Below the pieces are notes generated by a model. The model saw only the letters and a program-made list of their open reading frames with translations. It made no database searches and was not told where the DNA came from. Of a stretch of 64,000 bases of DNA, positions 17,257 through 27,600 are shown one piece after another (within the stretch, counting starts at the first letter, position 1; each line of letters starts with the position of its first letter). This DNA comes from Bog-756 sp963727075. Lineage in GTDB: Bacteria; Actinomycetota; Acidimicrobiia; Acidimicrobiales; RAAP-2. The stretch lies in contig CAVSET010000001.1 of NCBI GenBank assembly GCA_963727075.1, positions 1 through 64,000 of the forward strand, given 5' to 3'. The position numbers and the translations under genes are program-made.

Positions 17257-17858
17257 CTACCCCACGGTGGCGAACAGGGTTCGACGGTCCGGGGCCTCCC
17301 GGTGCCTTTCGCAGCGACGAGGGAGGCTGGCCCCGGCCGAGGCGAGACAGCGCGCCGGGGACCGGACCTCGGGGGCGACGGCCACCGTCACCATGGCCCG
17401 GTCACGGCCGTACCCCGTGCCGCCGGGCGGGACGGGGGGCCCGGGCGGCCAGGGCGCGTCGCCGGGCCGGACGGCGCTCGGCGGCCGAGGGCGAGAGCCC
17501 TTGGGGTTGGATGGCGGAGTCGACGGTGGGCCGGGTCGGGACGGGCGGGCGGCCGGCGTGGGTGACGAAGATGGTGAGCGGCACGACGGCGGCGGCCGTG
17601 GCCAGTACCACCGCCACCACCTCGACCAGTCGGAGCGAGGACGGGTGGCCGGGGCGGGCCGGCCGGACCGCCGGCGCGGCGCGCGACCGCCCGGCGATTG
17701 GCCGGGATGGCGTCCCGTGAGGTGACGGCCCGGGGACGGGGCACCTCGGGTCCCGGCGGCGCCGGAACCGAGGGTTCGAGGAAGGCGGAGGCGGTCACCG
17801 GGCGCGCCGCAGCGTCGCCGGCCCGGGCTCGGCGCCCTCCCCTCGTTGCAGTGACCAC
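17257..17858 (-). CDS. Putative single-pass membrane protein (fragmentary)
   Basis: Weak call. Pieces in three frames join, each step fitting one extra base: an Ala/Arg/Pro-rich N-terminus (ASAFLEPSVPAPPGPEVPRP), one hydrophobic helix VEVVAVVLATAAAVVPLTIF, then TPRPTVDSAIQ-like linker, and a basic tail ending TLFATVG. No recognisable domain. Codon use is high GC like its neighbours but the composition is low complexity, so an untranslated spacer cannot be excluded. It lies between two glycan genes on the same strand. Confidence 0.35.
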
Positions 17859-17921
17859 GCACGCCCATCGACAGGTGGGCCCGAGCCCTGAAGTCGTTCG
17901 CCGACGCCGCGCCCCTCGGCC

Positions 17922-18972
17922 TCACAGGTCCACGCCGAGCGAGCGGTAGACGTCGGCGGTCCGGGCGGCCGTCCGCGTCCAGCTCAGGCCACCGACCCTT
18001 TCGCGCCCCCGCTCCGCCAGTTGGGCCCGGCGCCCGTCGTCGTCCAGGAGGGCGCCGAGGATGGCGGTCAGGCCTTGTGCGTCACCGGGACGGAAGGTCT
18101 CGGCGCCGTCGCCGGCCACCTCCACCACGGCCGGGACCGGTGTGGACACCACGGCGGCCCCGCAGGCCATGGCCTCGATCGGGGGGAAGACCGAACCCCT
18201 CGTACCGGGAGGCGTAGCCGACCACGGTGGCCGCCCCGTACAACCCGGGCAGATCGGTGACGGGCACGTGGCCGATCTCGACGGCGCCCACCGGGGGCTG
18301 GTGCCCCCAGAGGCTGTGGCCGGTGAGCACCAGGGGCACGCCGGTCGACCGGCACGCCGCGGCCAGGGTGGCGATGTCCTTGCGCGGCTCGATGTTGCCG
18401 ACATGCAGCAGGAACCGGTCGGGCAGCCGGTAGTGGGACCGCACCCGGGCCACCTCGTCGCCGCTCGGGGGCACCATCCCCGGACCGGGGGCCGAGTGGA
18501 CCACCACCGCCGGGCGGCCGATCAGCGCCTCGACCCGCTCGGCCGTGAAGGAGGAGACCGCCACCACGGCGTCGGCCCGGCGGAGGGCGTGGCGGAGGAG
18601 CATCCGCTCCCCGACCACCCGGTGCCTCGGAAAGGCCCACGGGGTGTCGAAGATGGCCATGTCGTGCACGGTCGAGACCATCGGCCCCGGGCGGCGGACG
18701 GGAAGGTCGACGTCGAGGCCGTGGGTCAGGTCGGCCGGGCCGAACCCGATCGCGCTGACCAAGGCCCGCCCGACGCCATGGGACCCCTCCTTCACCAGGG
18801 GGGTGACTCCGGCGGGCAGCTCGGCCCGGGCCGAGGAGTGGACGGCGGCCTCCAGTCGGGCATCGAGCGAACCGGCCAGGGCGCCGAGCAGCTCGCGGAT
18901 GTAGGTCGACACGCCGCCGCCCCGTGCACTCAGCGGCAGCGCGTTGAACACGATTCGTGGAGGGCTGGCCAC
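17922..18972 (-). CDS. Glycosyltransferase family 4 protein (one frameshift)
   Basis: About 349 residues. IVFNALPLSARGGGVSTYI gives the N-terminal glycine-rich loop. MVSTVHDMAIFDTPWAF, VAVSSFTAERV and FLLHVGNIEPRKDIATLA are typical of GT4 mannosyl/rhamnosyl transferases, and YEGFGLPP-IEAMACGAAVV is the E-x7-E region. The frame breaks inside that region near 18185, where a run of six C would be five in the intact gene. Expected to act on lipid-linked glycan at the cytoplasmic membrane face. Stop of the upstream polymerase-like gene is 6 bases before the ATG. Confidence 0.88.
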
Positions 18973-18978
18973 GGGCGC

Positions 18979-20334
18979 TCAGCGGGCCGGGCGCGGCGAC
19001 CGATGGCCGGGCCGGTCGAGGACCGACCGGCCCGGTTGGATGCCCAGCCGGTCCAGGTCGGCCATCCCCAGGGAGACGCCGGCGATGATGATCGGGGCGA
19101 TCGAGGACACGCCGATCCAGAAGATGTCGAACAGGCCGTCGACGTAATGGCCGAACAGGACCACCAGGCCGAGGGTGCCGAGGGCGTAGGGCAGCCGGAA
19201 CATCGTCCGCATGGTCACGAGCACGAGGAACACGAAGGCCAGGGAGCCGACGATGCCCGTCGAGGCCAGGTTGTCGATGACCACGTTGGGCGGCGCGGTC
19301 ACGGTGATGAACTGGGGCAGGTTGTAGAACCGCATGCCCTCGCCGAGGATCGGGCTGAGGTGCCAGACGTGGAGGGCCGCGTTGATCTGGTCGACCCGGA
19401 TGGAGACGGAGTTGAACTTGGGATTGTTCCGGGCATTGACCGAGAAGCTGTAGTAGAGCACGAGCACGATGGGGACGGCGGCCAACAGGATCAGCTTCGA
19501 GCGGCGGCGGAGCTCGGGATTGAGGAAGAGCGCCGTACCCAGGGCGAGCAGCAGCAGGATCCACGATTGCCGTGACTGGGAGGCCAGCAGCCCTCCGACG
19601 CAGAGGTACTTGTCCACCCGCGCCTCGAACCGACCGATGCCGGCCCACGTCGGGTTGATCTGGGCGATCACGATGGCCACCCAGAGGATGGCCCCGATAC
19701 TGTTCTTCTGGTAGACGCCCCACTGGGCCGGCTGGAAGTGGAGGGCCACGGCGTGCTCCATGGCGACCACGGCCACCACCGAGGAGCCGGCCAGGTACAG
19801 CCGGAACGCCTGCCGAGTCCGGCCCTGGGTGGCGATGACCCAGCCCACGAGGACGCTGGCGGCCAGGTAGGAGAAGCGGTGGAACCAGTCGACGATGTTG
19901 AACCGGTTCGGGTGGGCCATCACCACCAGGACGAGGACGGCCTGGTACCAGAGGACGCCCCGCAGGAACTGCTTCAAATAGCCGGCCTGGCGCCACTGGA
20001 CGTGGAAGAGGCAGACCAGCCCGGCCAGGAACACCAGCAGGTCGGCCAGGCTGAGATTGGTGCTCGACCCTCCCACCCGCTGGATCAGCAGGGCGCCCGG
20101 TAGGGCCAGCACCACGAGGAGGACGGGGTCGGCCATCAGCACCCCGACCACCAGCACCAGGGCGGACAGGCCGAGCCCGATCCTCGCCTGCCCGACGACC
20201 AGCGCCCCGACCAGCCCGGCCACCACCACGATGACCAGCCAGGCCGCCGACGCAGTGGCCAACCGCCGGGCCGGGCGCGCCTCGGACAGGCGGGTCAGCA
20301 CCTGCCGGGGGTTCGCAGTGATGGTCCGGCTCAT
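18979..20334 (-). CDS. O-antigen ligase/polymerase-like polytopic membrane protein
   Basis: 451 residues from ATG 20334 (MSRTITANPRQVL). About ten to twelve hydrophobic helices, e.g. LVIVVVAGLVGALVVG, LVLVVGVLMADPVLLVVLAL, ILLLLALGTALFL, LILLAAVPIVLVLYYSF and LAFVFLVLVTMRT. A large loop between the late helices (VWHLSPILGEGMRFYNLPQF) matches the Wzy/WaaL periplasmic loop with its conserved ILGEG. Role inferred: polymerising or ligating undecaprenyl-linked repeat units outside the membrane. Frame intact. Upstream it faces a glycosyltransferase gene on the other strand across a 270-base divergent spacer. Confidence 0.85.
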   Translation of the reverse strand: MSRTITANPRQVLTRLSEARPARRLATASAAWLVIVVVAGLVGALVVGQARIGLGLSALVLVVGVLMADPVLLVVLALPGALLIQRVGGSSTNLSLADLLVFLAGLVCLFHVQWRQAGYLKQFLRGVLWYQAVLVLVVMAHPNRFNIVDWFHRFSYLAASVLVGWVIATQGRTRQAFRLYLAGSSVVAVVAMEHAVALHFQPAQWGVYQKNSIGAILWVAIVIAQINPTWAGIGRFEARVDKYLCVGGLLASQSRQSWILLLLALGTALFLNPELRRRSKLILLAAVPIVLVLYYSFSVNARNNPKFNSVSIRVDQINAALHVWHLSPILGEGMRFYNLPQFITVTAPPNVVIDNLASTGIVGSLAFVFLVLVTMRTMFRLPYALGTLGLVVLFGHYVDGLFDIFWIGVSSIAPIIIAGVSLGMADLDRLGIQPGRSVLDRPGHRSPRPAR

Positions 20335-20606
20335 GTGGTGGCGCCTCTGGATCGTCGGCCTCGGACGGACACTCGACCGAGGTACACGCAATTGATCGGC
20401 GCCTCGGCAGCGTACCTTCAGCATCCTCCCGGATCGCGGTCCCGTCATCGCCCGAATCGGCGCACCGAGGGCGGCCGTCCGGCCCCATTTCCAACTCAAG
20501 GTGGGCCGGTGTGGTGACGACGGTATTTACGATCCCCTGGGTGACCGGGCGGGCGTGCATCTCGAGCGCGACGCTCCAGGGCGCCCGTCGGGGTCATGGA
20601 ACCGAC

Positions 20607-21792
20607 ATGGCCATACAGACCCCCGGCGAGAGCACAGCGATCATCAACGAACGGAGGTCGACGACCGCCTCCGTCGTCGTGTGCTCCCTCGAGCCCTGGG
20701 GCGCGGTTCGTCGGCGGATCAGGATCCTCGTCGACGAGATGGTCGACCTCCAACCCGCCCAGCGGTTCCTCTACGTCGCTCCGGCCATCGACATCCCTCA
20801 CCAGCTGCGTCAACGGGCCCACGACCGCCCCGGACCGCGCCTGGAACAGGTCCATCCCCGCATCCATGTGCTCCGGCCCCGCAAATGGTGGCCCCGGGTG
20901 TTCGGCCCGTTCGCCGACCGCTCGCTCGAGCGGCAGGTCCTCGCCGCGGTCGGGGCGCTCGGGATGGGCCGCCCGCTGCTGTGGGTCAACGATTCGGCCT
21001 ACGCCCCTTTGGCCGTGCGCACCGGCTGGCCGTGCCTCTACGACATCACCGACGACTGGCTCCTCGCCCCTCTGAACCCCCGCCAGCGGGTCCGCCTCAT
21101 GGCCAACGAAGGGCTGCTGCTCGAGCACAGCGACGCGGTGGTGGTCTGCTCCCCGGAGCTCCAGCGCACCCGGGGGCGAAACCGGAGTGTCCAGCTCATC
21201 CCCAACGGCGTCGACGTCGGCCCTGTTCCGCACCCCGATGGCGCGTCCGGTCGATCTACCTCCGGCCCCGGTGGCCGTCTATGTCGGGACCCTCCACGAC
21301 GAGCGGCTCGACGTCCCGCTGGTGGTCGAGCTGGCCACGCGACAGCCCGACCTCCAGGTGGTGCTGATCGGGCCTGACAGCCTGAGCGACGGAGCCCGCG
21401 CTGCGCTGCGCGCCCTGCGCTCCGTCCATCTCCTCGGGCCCCGACCCTACGAACAGATCCCCGCCTACATGCAACATGCCGACGTCGTGATCATCCCCCA
21501 TCTGGTCAACCCGTTCACCGAGAGCCTCGACCCGATCAAGGCCTACGAGTGCCTGGCCGCCGGGCGGCCGACGGTCGCCACGCCGGTAGCCGGGTTCCGC
21601 CGGCTCGGACCGCCGGTGGTCGTCACCGAGCGCGACCACTTCGTCGACTCGACGGCGGCGGCCTTGGCCACCGCCGGGCCGACCGGGCTCCCGAGCGCCC
21701 CCGGCGCCACGACGGTCCCGTCGTGGCGGTCGAGGGCCGAGGCCATGGCCTCGGTGATGGACGACATCCGAAGGGAGGCGACCGACCGATGA
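20607..21792 (+). CDS. Glycosyltransferase, GT-B fold (one frameshift)
   Basis: About 394 residues. First frame: VVVCSLEPWGAVRRRIRILV, WVNDSAYAPLAVRTGWPCLYDITDDW and LIPNGVDV. After a one-base insertion near 21222 (GTCGGCC) the second frame continues LFRTPMARPVDLPPAPVAVYVGTL, HADVVIIPHLVNPFTESLDP and IKAYECLAAGRPTVATPVAG. The layout matches GT4/GT1-like enzymes that sense a teichuronic/capsular donor such as TuaH. Start is uncertain: ATG 20607 is used; a GTG at 20511 is also in frame. Its stop overlaps the ATG of the kinase gene (ATGA). Confidence 0.82.
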
Positions 21793-23559
21793 GCGACACC
21801 GCCGGGATACCGCTTCTGGCCTCCACCACGCCCTATCCTCGGTGGCCGGACCATCCTGCCGGCCGCGACCCCTCCCCCTCGGCGCGTCCCCCCACCACCT
21901 CCGGCCCGGAGGCCCCCTCTCACCCCAAGCGAGACTCCACTGACACTCCAAGAATTCCTCTCGACGCTGTGGCGCCGCCGGCTGACCATCGTGGTCAGCA
22001 TCGTGGTGGCCGTGGCGGCCGCGTTCGCCTATTCGAAGGTGCACACGCCCAAGTACCAGTCGACGGCCCTGGTGCAGGAGACCACCACGAGCAACAGCAA
22101 CGGGCAGTCCTCCACTCCGGTGAACCTGCCCGATCCCGTGCAGGAGCTGGGAAGCACCGCCGTGCAGGTGAAGGCGGCCAAGCTCTTGAACGACCCCAAT
22201 CTCTCGTCGGTGGCCGGTGCGGTGACCGGCACCGCCGACACGAGCACGGGTACGCTCACCATCACCGCCACCGATCCCAACCCGGCCCGGGCCCAGGCCA
22301 TCGCCAAGGCCTACTCACAGGCCTACGTCGACCAGACCCAGGCCGTGGTGCAGGCCGCGATCGACAAGATCAACGGCGAGATGCAGTCGCTCCAGAGCCA
22401 GATCGCCGAGCTGAACGGCAAGCCGGCCACCCCGGTCATCACGGCTCAGATCCAGGGACTCACCACTTCCTACAGCGCGTTGCAGACCCAGCTCAGCACC
22501 ATCACCTTCGGTGAGCCCTACGCCTCCATCCAGGTTGCCGCCGGGCTCCCCACCGCGCCCTCGGGCCTCAGCCAGTCGAAGCTCGTCGCCATCGGGGCCC
22601 TCGCCGGTCTGCTGGTCGGATGTGGCATCGCGCTCGGTCGCGACCAGTTCGACACCCGCCTCCGGACCAGCCCGGACATCGAGGCCATCACCGAGTCGCC
22701 CATCCTGGCCGAGCTCCCCCAGGACCAGGACGTGAAGGGGGGCACGGTGTCCATCGCCATGGTGCAGGCTCCCCAGTCCCTGATGGCCGAATCGATCCGC
22801 GAGCTCCGGACGAGCCTCCGGGTGATGCTCCACGACGTGCCCTGTCCGGTGCTCGTCGTGACCAGCCCCGAGCCGGGGGACGGGAAGACCTTCGTGGCCG
22901 CCAACCTGGCCGCCGCCTGGGCCATGAGCGGCAGCAAGGTCATCGTGGTCTCGGCCGACTTCCGGCGACCGAGGCTCGAGGAGATGTTCGGGCTGGAGAC
23001 GACCGGGCTCCCCGGGCTCGCCGACCTCATCAAGTCGAACTGGAAGGACGACGAGGAAGGGGCCGGGCTCGGTGTGTACCGTCACCGACGGCGGTCGGGC
23101 ATCCATCCCCAGGACCGGTGGTCCTCGCTCGAGGCTCGGGCCGTTCCCGACCCCACTCACCAGCCCTATGCCGGCCATGATCAGTCGTCGGTCAGCTCGC
23201 TGCTGGTGGAGAGCGGCATCTGGGGACTGCAGGTGCTCCCGGCCGGGACCCAGCTCGAGAACCCGAGCGAGCTGTTCGGCAGCCCGGGGATGCAACCGGT
23301 GCTCGACCAGCTCCCCCTCCTCGCCGACATCGTCCTGGTGGACTCCCCTCCCGTCCTGGCCGTGCCCGACACCGCCATCCTCGGGAGCATGGCCTACGGC
23401 GCCGTCGTGGTGGCCTCCGAGGGGAGGACCGATCGCGGCGACCTCGAGCGGACGGTGCGCCGGCTCGAGGCCACCGGCTGCCGGGTGCTCGGCGTGGCCG
23501 CCAACCGGGTCCGCCGGGCCACCAGCGACCCGTACCAGTCGTACGCCCACAAGCAATGA
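21789..23559 (+). CDS. Wzz chain-length determinant fused to BY-kinase (one frameshift)
   Basis: About 589 residues. N-terminal Wzz domain begins LQEFLSTLWRRRLTIVVSIV (first transmembrane helix) with a second helix LVAIGALAGLLVGCGIAL before the cytoplasmic kinase domain. Walker A is EPGDGKTFVAANLA, Walker A' VIVVSADFRRPRLEEMF and Walker B DIVLVDSPPV. The C-terminal tail has two tyrosines (DPYQSYAHKQ), the likely autophosphorylation cluster. Controls polysaccharide chain length and is switched by a low-Mr phosphatase. A one-base insertion near 21930 separates the first 45 residues (ATG 21789) from the rest. Transcribed with the preceding glycosyltransferase. Confidence 0.87.
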
Positions 23560-23663
23560 GGCGACGGGCGAGGGCCCGGGCCCATCGGCCGGTGGCCACC
23601 GAGGAGGGCGGCCCGCCCGGCCGCCCGGAGGACGCCGCCCCGACGGGGGAGGGATCCGGCTGA
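23556..23663 (+). CDS. Possible 35-residue small protein coupled to both neighbours
   Basis: ATG at 23556 overlaps the kinase stop (CAATGAGG) and its TGA (23661-23663) overlaps the next ATG (TGATGG), so it exactly bridges two glycan genes. The product would be Arg-rich at the N-terminus (MRRRARARAH) and acidic/Pro-rich at the C-terminus (EEGGPPGRPEDAAPTGEG). No homologue is recognised and such a short frame could be chance in GC-rich DNA. The double overlap is the only support. Confidence 0.3.
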   Translation: MRRRARARAHRPVATEEGGPPGRPEDAAPTGEGSG

Positions 23664-25706
23664 TGGAGACGGCCGTCGACGTCGTGGTGGTGGCGTTCGG
23701 CGCCCCTGACCTGCTCGAGGTGTGCCTGGACACCCTGGGAGACGCCTACCCGCTCCTGGTGGTGGACAACTCGTCCGACGCCAAGGTCAGGGCGGTGGCC
23801 GCTCGTCACGGGGCCCGCTATGTCGACCCCGGGGCCAACCTGGGCTTCGCCGGCGGGGTCAATGTGGGCCTGGCCGAGCGCGGGCGGCCCACGGCCGACG
23901 TCTTGTTGCTCAACCCGGACGCGTCGATCACCGCGGAGGGGGTGGCCGACCTCAGCCGATTCCTGCACGCGTCCCGGCGATCTGGCCTGCGTTGCCCCCG
24001 AACAGGTCGACGCCGAGGGCCGGCCGGCCCAGGTGGGCTGGCCGTTTCCCTCGCCGCTCGGTGCCTGGGTGGAGGCGGTGGGCCTCGGTCCCCTGCGCCG
24101 CCGTGACGGCTTTATGATCGGTTCGGTCCTCCTCGTCCGGTCGACCGCCCTGGAGGAGGTCGGCCCCTTCGACGAGGGCTACTTCCTCTACGCCGAGGAG
24201 ACCGACTGGCAGCAGCGGGCCCGCCGGCTCGGCTGGCGGGTGGCCCGGTGCCCGGCCGTGGTCGCCTCCCATGTCGGGGCGGGGACGGCGGGCGATCCGG
24301 GCCGGCGCGAGGTCCGCTTCCACGCCTCCCAGGAGCGCTACATCCGCACGTACCACGGGACCGGTGGCTGGTGGGTCTACCGGGCCGGGGTGATGGCCGG
24401 CGCGTTCCTCCGCGCCGTGGTGCTCGGCGGTGACCGGGGGCGGAAGGCCGCCGCCCGGTTCCACCTGTACCGCCGCGGCCCGAGCGCGGTGGAACGTCGG
24501 CTCGAGCGCGGGTGGAACGGCGATCCGGCCGGGGTGTCGAGGGCGCCGGCACCGCTGGCGGTCACCCACGTGGTGGTGACCGACGCCTTCGCCGGGGTCG
24601 AGCGTTACGTCTGCCAGGTGGCCAACGAGCTGACCCGCCGGGGACACCACGTGACGGTCCTCGGAGGGGAGCCCGGGCGCATGCGCGCCGAGCTGTCCGA
24701 CCGGGTGACCCGGCGTCCGGCCCGATCGTTGCTTCAAGCGGCCCGGGCCCTCGGGGGGCAGCATGGCACCGACATCGTCCACGCCCACATGACGACGGCC
24801 GAGGGGGCGGCCTGGCTGGCGCACCCGCTCAATCGAGCCCCCATCGTCGCCACCCGGCACTTCGCTCGCGAACGGGGTTCGAGCCGGCCGGCTCGGGCCC
24901 TCGCCCGGGTGACGGCGCATGCCCTGTCCCGGGACGTGGCCATCAGCCAGTTCGTGGCCGACACAGTGGCCGGTCCGACCGTCCTCATCCGCAACGGTGT
25001 CCCTGACCGCCCGCAGGCTGACCTCGAGTCCACCACGGTGGTGATGATGCAGCGACTCAACACCGAGAAGATGCCCGACGTGGGCATCAGGGCCTGGGCG
25101 CAGTCGGGGCTGGCCGGCCGGGGCTGGCGGCTGGTGGTGGCCGGCCTCGGTGAACTGGGGCCTTCGCTCGCCCACCTGGCCGCCGACCTCGGTGTCGAGG
25201 ACAGCGTCTGTTTCGCCGGCCAGGTGGAGGACACCGACCGGCTGCTGGCCGAGTCGTCCATTCTGGTGGCGCCGGCGCCGGCCGAGCCGTTCGGGCTGTC
25301 GGTGGTGGAGGCGATGGCCCATGGTGTGCCGGTGGTGGCGGCCGACGGCGGCGCCCACCGGGAGACGGTGGGTGACAGCGGGGTGCTCTTCGCCGTCGGT
25401 GATCCTGAGGCCGCGGCCGAGGCGCTGGCCACCCTCGGCGGAGACGTCGGACGGCGGCGGGAGGTGGGCTCGCGCCTCCGCCGGCGCCAGCAGGAGCGGT
25501 TCTCGCTGTCGCGCCATGTCGACGAGCTCGAGTCGCTCTACCGGCTCGTCGTCGACGAGGCGGCCGGGAGACGGAGTGCCGGTGGCGACCGGAGTGAGCC
25601 GACTACCCGGCCGTTCCCCCCGAGATGGTCCGGTACAGATCCATCTGGGTGGTCGCCACGCTCGACCACGAGTACCGGGCGCTGTCGGCGACGGCACGCT
25701 GGCTGA
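23663..25706 (+). CDS. Bifunctional GT2-GT4 glycosyltransferase (one frameshift)
   Basis: N-terminal GT2 domain (about 1-290): VDVVVVAFGAPDLLEVCLDTL, LLVVDNSSD, PGANLGFAGGVNVGL, metal/donor motif LLLNPDASI, and GPFDEGYFLYAEETDWQQRA, the rhamnosyltransferase-like pattern. C-terminal GT4 domain (about 300-620): VVVTDAFAGVERYVCQVANEL, VAISQFVADTV, VMMQRLNTEKMPDVGIRAW, and E-x7-E in AEPFGLSVVEAMAHG. A frame break near 23985 (extra base) lies in the GT2 part. No stop exists in the reading frame between the domains, so they appear truly fused. The tail after about 25590 overlaps the convergent gene and may be an artefact; a TGA at 25595 in another frame is a likelier end. Confidence 0.78.
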
Positions 25707-26763
25707 GGCGCTCCCACAGCCCCGGTTCGTCGAGGAACCGGCTCAAGGCGGCCTGCAGGGATGCGGGGTCGTTCGGGGGCACGAGCAGGCCGCCTTCCCC
25801 GATCACGTCGGGAAGGGCACCGCTGGCACTGGCGACCACCGGGACGCCGGACGCCTCGGCCTCGACCACCACCCTCCCGAACTGCTCGACCCAACCGGGC
25901 AGGGGAACCGACGGGACGGCCAGCACGTCGAACCGGCGGTACACACCCGGGACGGCGCTCTCGTCGACATGTCCGCGGAAGGCGACCCGATCGCTGACAC
26001 CGAGTCGGTCGGCCAGGGCGACCAGGTTCCCTGACTCGGGCCCGGCCCCGAAGACCTCGACGACCAGCCGGTCGTCGAGGGCGGCCGCCTCCACGAGCAT
26101 GTCCACGCCCTTGTGACCGATGAGCCGGCCTACGAACCCGACGTGCAGGGTCCCCCGCGGCGGGGGGCGTGGCACCGGCACGAACCGTTCGACGTCGACA
26201 CCGAGCGGCAGCAGGACCAGCTCACCGGAGAGTCCCTTGCGCCGCAGGATCTCACCGGCCTCGGTATTGCAGGTGTAGGCGCCGGCCGCCCGGCGGAGGG
26301 CCCAGCGCTCGAACCACCGGAACGGCGGAGGGTAGCGCTTCTCGATGTTCTGGGCGGAGGACACCACGAAGGGCAGCCGGCGGGCGCGGAACCACCGAAT
26401 GAGGAGCACCTCGGCCACGGCCAGGCCGAACGGCTCCTCGTGCATGTCGAGCAGGTCCCACCGGCCCGACCCGAGCAGCCGCCACAGGGGTCGCGGGTCG
26501 TAGAGGAACAGGTTGGGATGGCGGCCGAAGGTCTTCACCGGCACGACGAACTGATCGCCGTCGGGGACCAGGTCGACCGGGGAGCCGCCCTCCTCCCACC
26601 GGGCCGCGGCCACCAGGGTCAGGTCGGCGCCCAGCCGACGGAGCTGACGTTCCCGCTCCCGCCAGGCGGTGACGACGCCGCTCTTCGAGATGCGGAGGAC
26701 CCGGATCGCGGGTGGGCCGGCCGAACCGGAAGTGTCCGTCACAGGCCGTACCACCGGGCGCAT
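25603..26763 (-). CDS. Glycosyltransferase family 4 protein
   Basis: 386 residues from ATG 26763. VLRISKSGVVTAWRERERQL at the N-terminus, SAQNIEKRYPPPFRWFERWA, acceptor/donor segments VGFVGRLIGHKGVDMLVEAA and VPSVPLPGWVEQFGRVVVEA (here EQFGRVVVE keeps E-x7-E). Retaining GT4 fold; expected cytoplasmic-face enzyme adding one sugar of the surface glycan. Frame intact. Converges with the GT2-GT4 gene. Confidence 0.88.
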   Translation of the reverse strand: MRPVVRPVTDTSGSAGPPAIRVLRISKSGVVTAWRERERQLRRLGADLTLVAAARWEEGGSPVDLVPDGDQFVVPVKTFGRHPNLFLYDPRPLWRLLGSGRWDLLDMHEEPFGLAVAEVLLIRWFRARRLPFVVSSAQNIEKRYPPPFRWFERWALRRAAGAYTCNTEAGEILRRKGLSGELVLLPLGVDVERFVPVPRPPPRGTLHVGFVGRLIGHKGVDMLVEAAALDDRLVVEVFGAGPESGNLVALADRLGVSDRVAFRGHVDESAVPGVYRRFDVLAVPSVPLPGWVEQFGRVVVEAEASGVPVVASASGALPDVIGEGGLLVPPNDPASLQAALSRFLDEPGLWERLSQRAVADSARYSWSSVATTQMDLYRTISGGTAG

Positions 26764-26918
26764 GGTACTCGGAGGAAGGATTTGCCCACGAGGACGGTCG
26801 CAGCCGCCGATGGACACGATAGGGGTGGAGGGAGATCGAAGGCGGTGGCTCACCCGGCCGGCGGTGCCCATCTCCCGACCGGACCGATCCGGCCGTCGCC
26901 GGCACTCTCGGGTCCCGA

Positions 26919-27557
26919 CTACCCCTCGGATGACGTGCTCCCCGGCGTGCGGTACCGAAGCACCCGGGCCGGTATGCCGACGGCCACACAGTCCGCCGGC
27001 AGGTCGGTCGTCACCACCGCATGGGCGCCGACCACCGTGTTGGAGCCGATGGTCACCCCTTTGGTGACGGTGGCCTTGCTGCCGATCCAGACGTTGTCCC
27101 CGATGCGGACGGGCGCCGTCGCCCGACCCTGGTCGATGATCGAGACTTCGCTGGACGAGAAGGCGTGGTCATGGTCGCGGATGGACACCATCTCGGCGAC
27201 GAGGCAGTCACGGCCGATGGAGACGCTCTCGTCGGAGGCGATCGTGCAGCGGTGACCGAACACCGTGCGGTCCCCGACCTCGAGACGGCCCCGGCACTCG
27301 ACGGTGAGCCCCTGGTCGAGCACGCAGCCCCGTCCGAAGGTCACCTCCACGCCCCGGCCCACCAGGAACCGAGCTCCGCGGCCCACGTCACAACGGGAGC
27401 CGAACCGAACGCGCCGGTGACGAAGGCGGGTCAGCACCAGACCGGCCCGGCGGCGGAGGAACCCCCGGGCCCGGTGGGCCATCCCGAAGTCGGCGCGGCG
27501 CCCGGCCCGAGCCACCGGTGCCCCGCTCACCTCGCGGGCCGCCCGCGATGGGACCAC
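26919..27557 (-). CDS. Left-handed beta-helix acyltransferase (hexapeptide repeat)
   Basis: 212 residues. Hexapeptide turns are clear: VGRGARFLVGRGVEV, LEVGDRTVFGHRCTIASDES, VRIGDNVWIGSKATVTKGVTIG and SNTVVGAHAVVTTDLPADCV, ending VGIPARVLR, as in WcaF/NodL/maltose acetyltransferases. The DHDHAFSS loop probably holds the catalytic His. Likely O-acetylates a sugar of the glycan using acetyl-CoA. Frame intact. The first 25 residues are basic and outside the fold, so a start at the internal ATG near 27480 is possible. Confidence 0.87.
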   Translation of the reverse strand: MVPSRAAREVSGAPVARAGRRADFGMAHRARGFLRRRAGLVLTRLRHRRVRFGSRCDVGRGARFLVGRGVEVTFGRGCVLDQGLTVECRGRLEVGDRTVFGHRCTIASDESVSIGRDCLVAEMVSIRDHDHAFSSSEVSIIDQGRATAPVRIGDNVWIGSKATVTKGVTIGSNTVVGAHAVVTTDLPADCVAVGIPARVLRYRTPGSTSSEG

Positions 27558-27600
27558 CCGAAAACCCTACCGGCGGGACCGGCGTGTCGCGGGGTTCCGC

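Noticed and set aside
18061..20560. Very long open frames (500 to 830 codons) overlapping the glycosyltransferase and polymerase genes
   Set aside because: Translations are Arg/Pro/Gly/His-rich with no domain; they are by-products of GC-rich third positions of the real genes.
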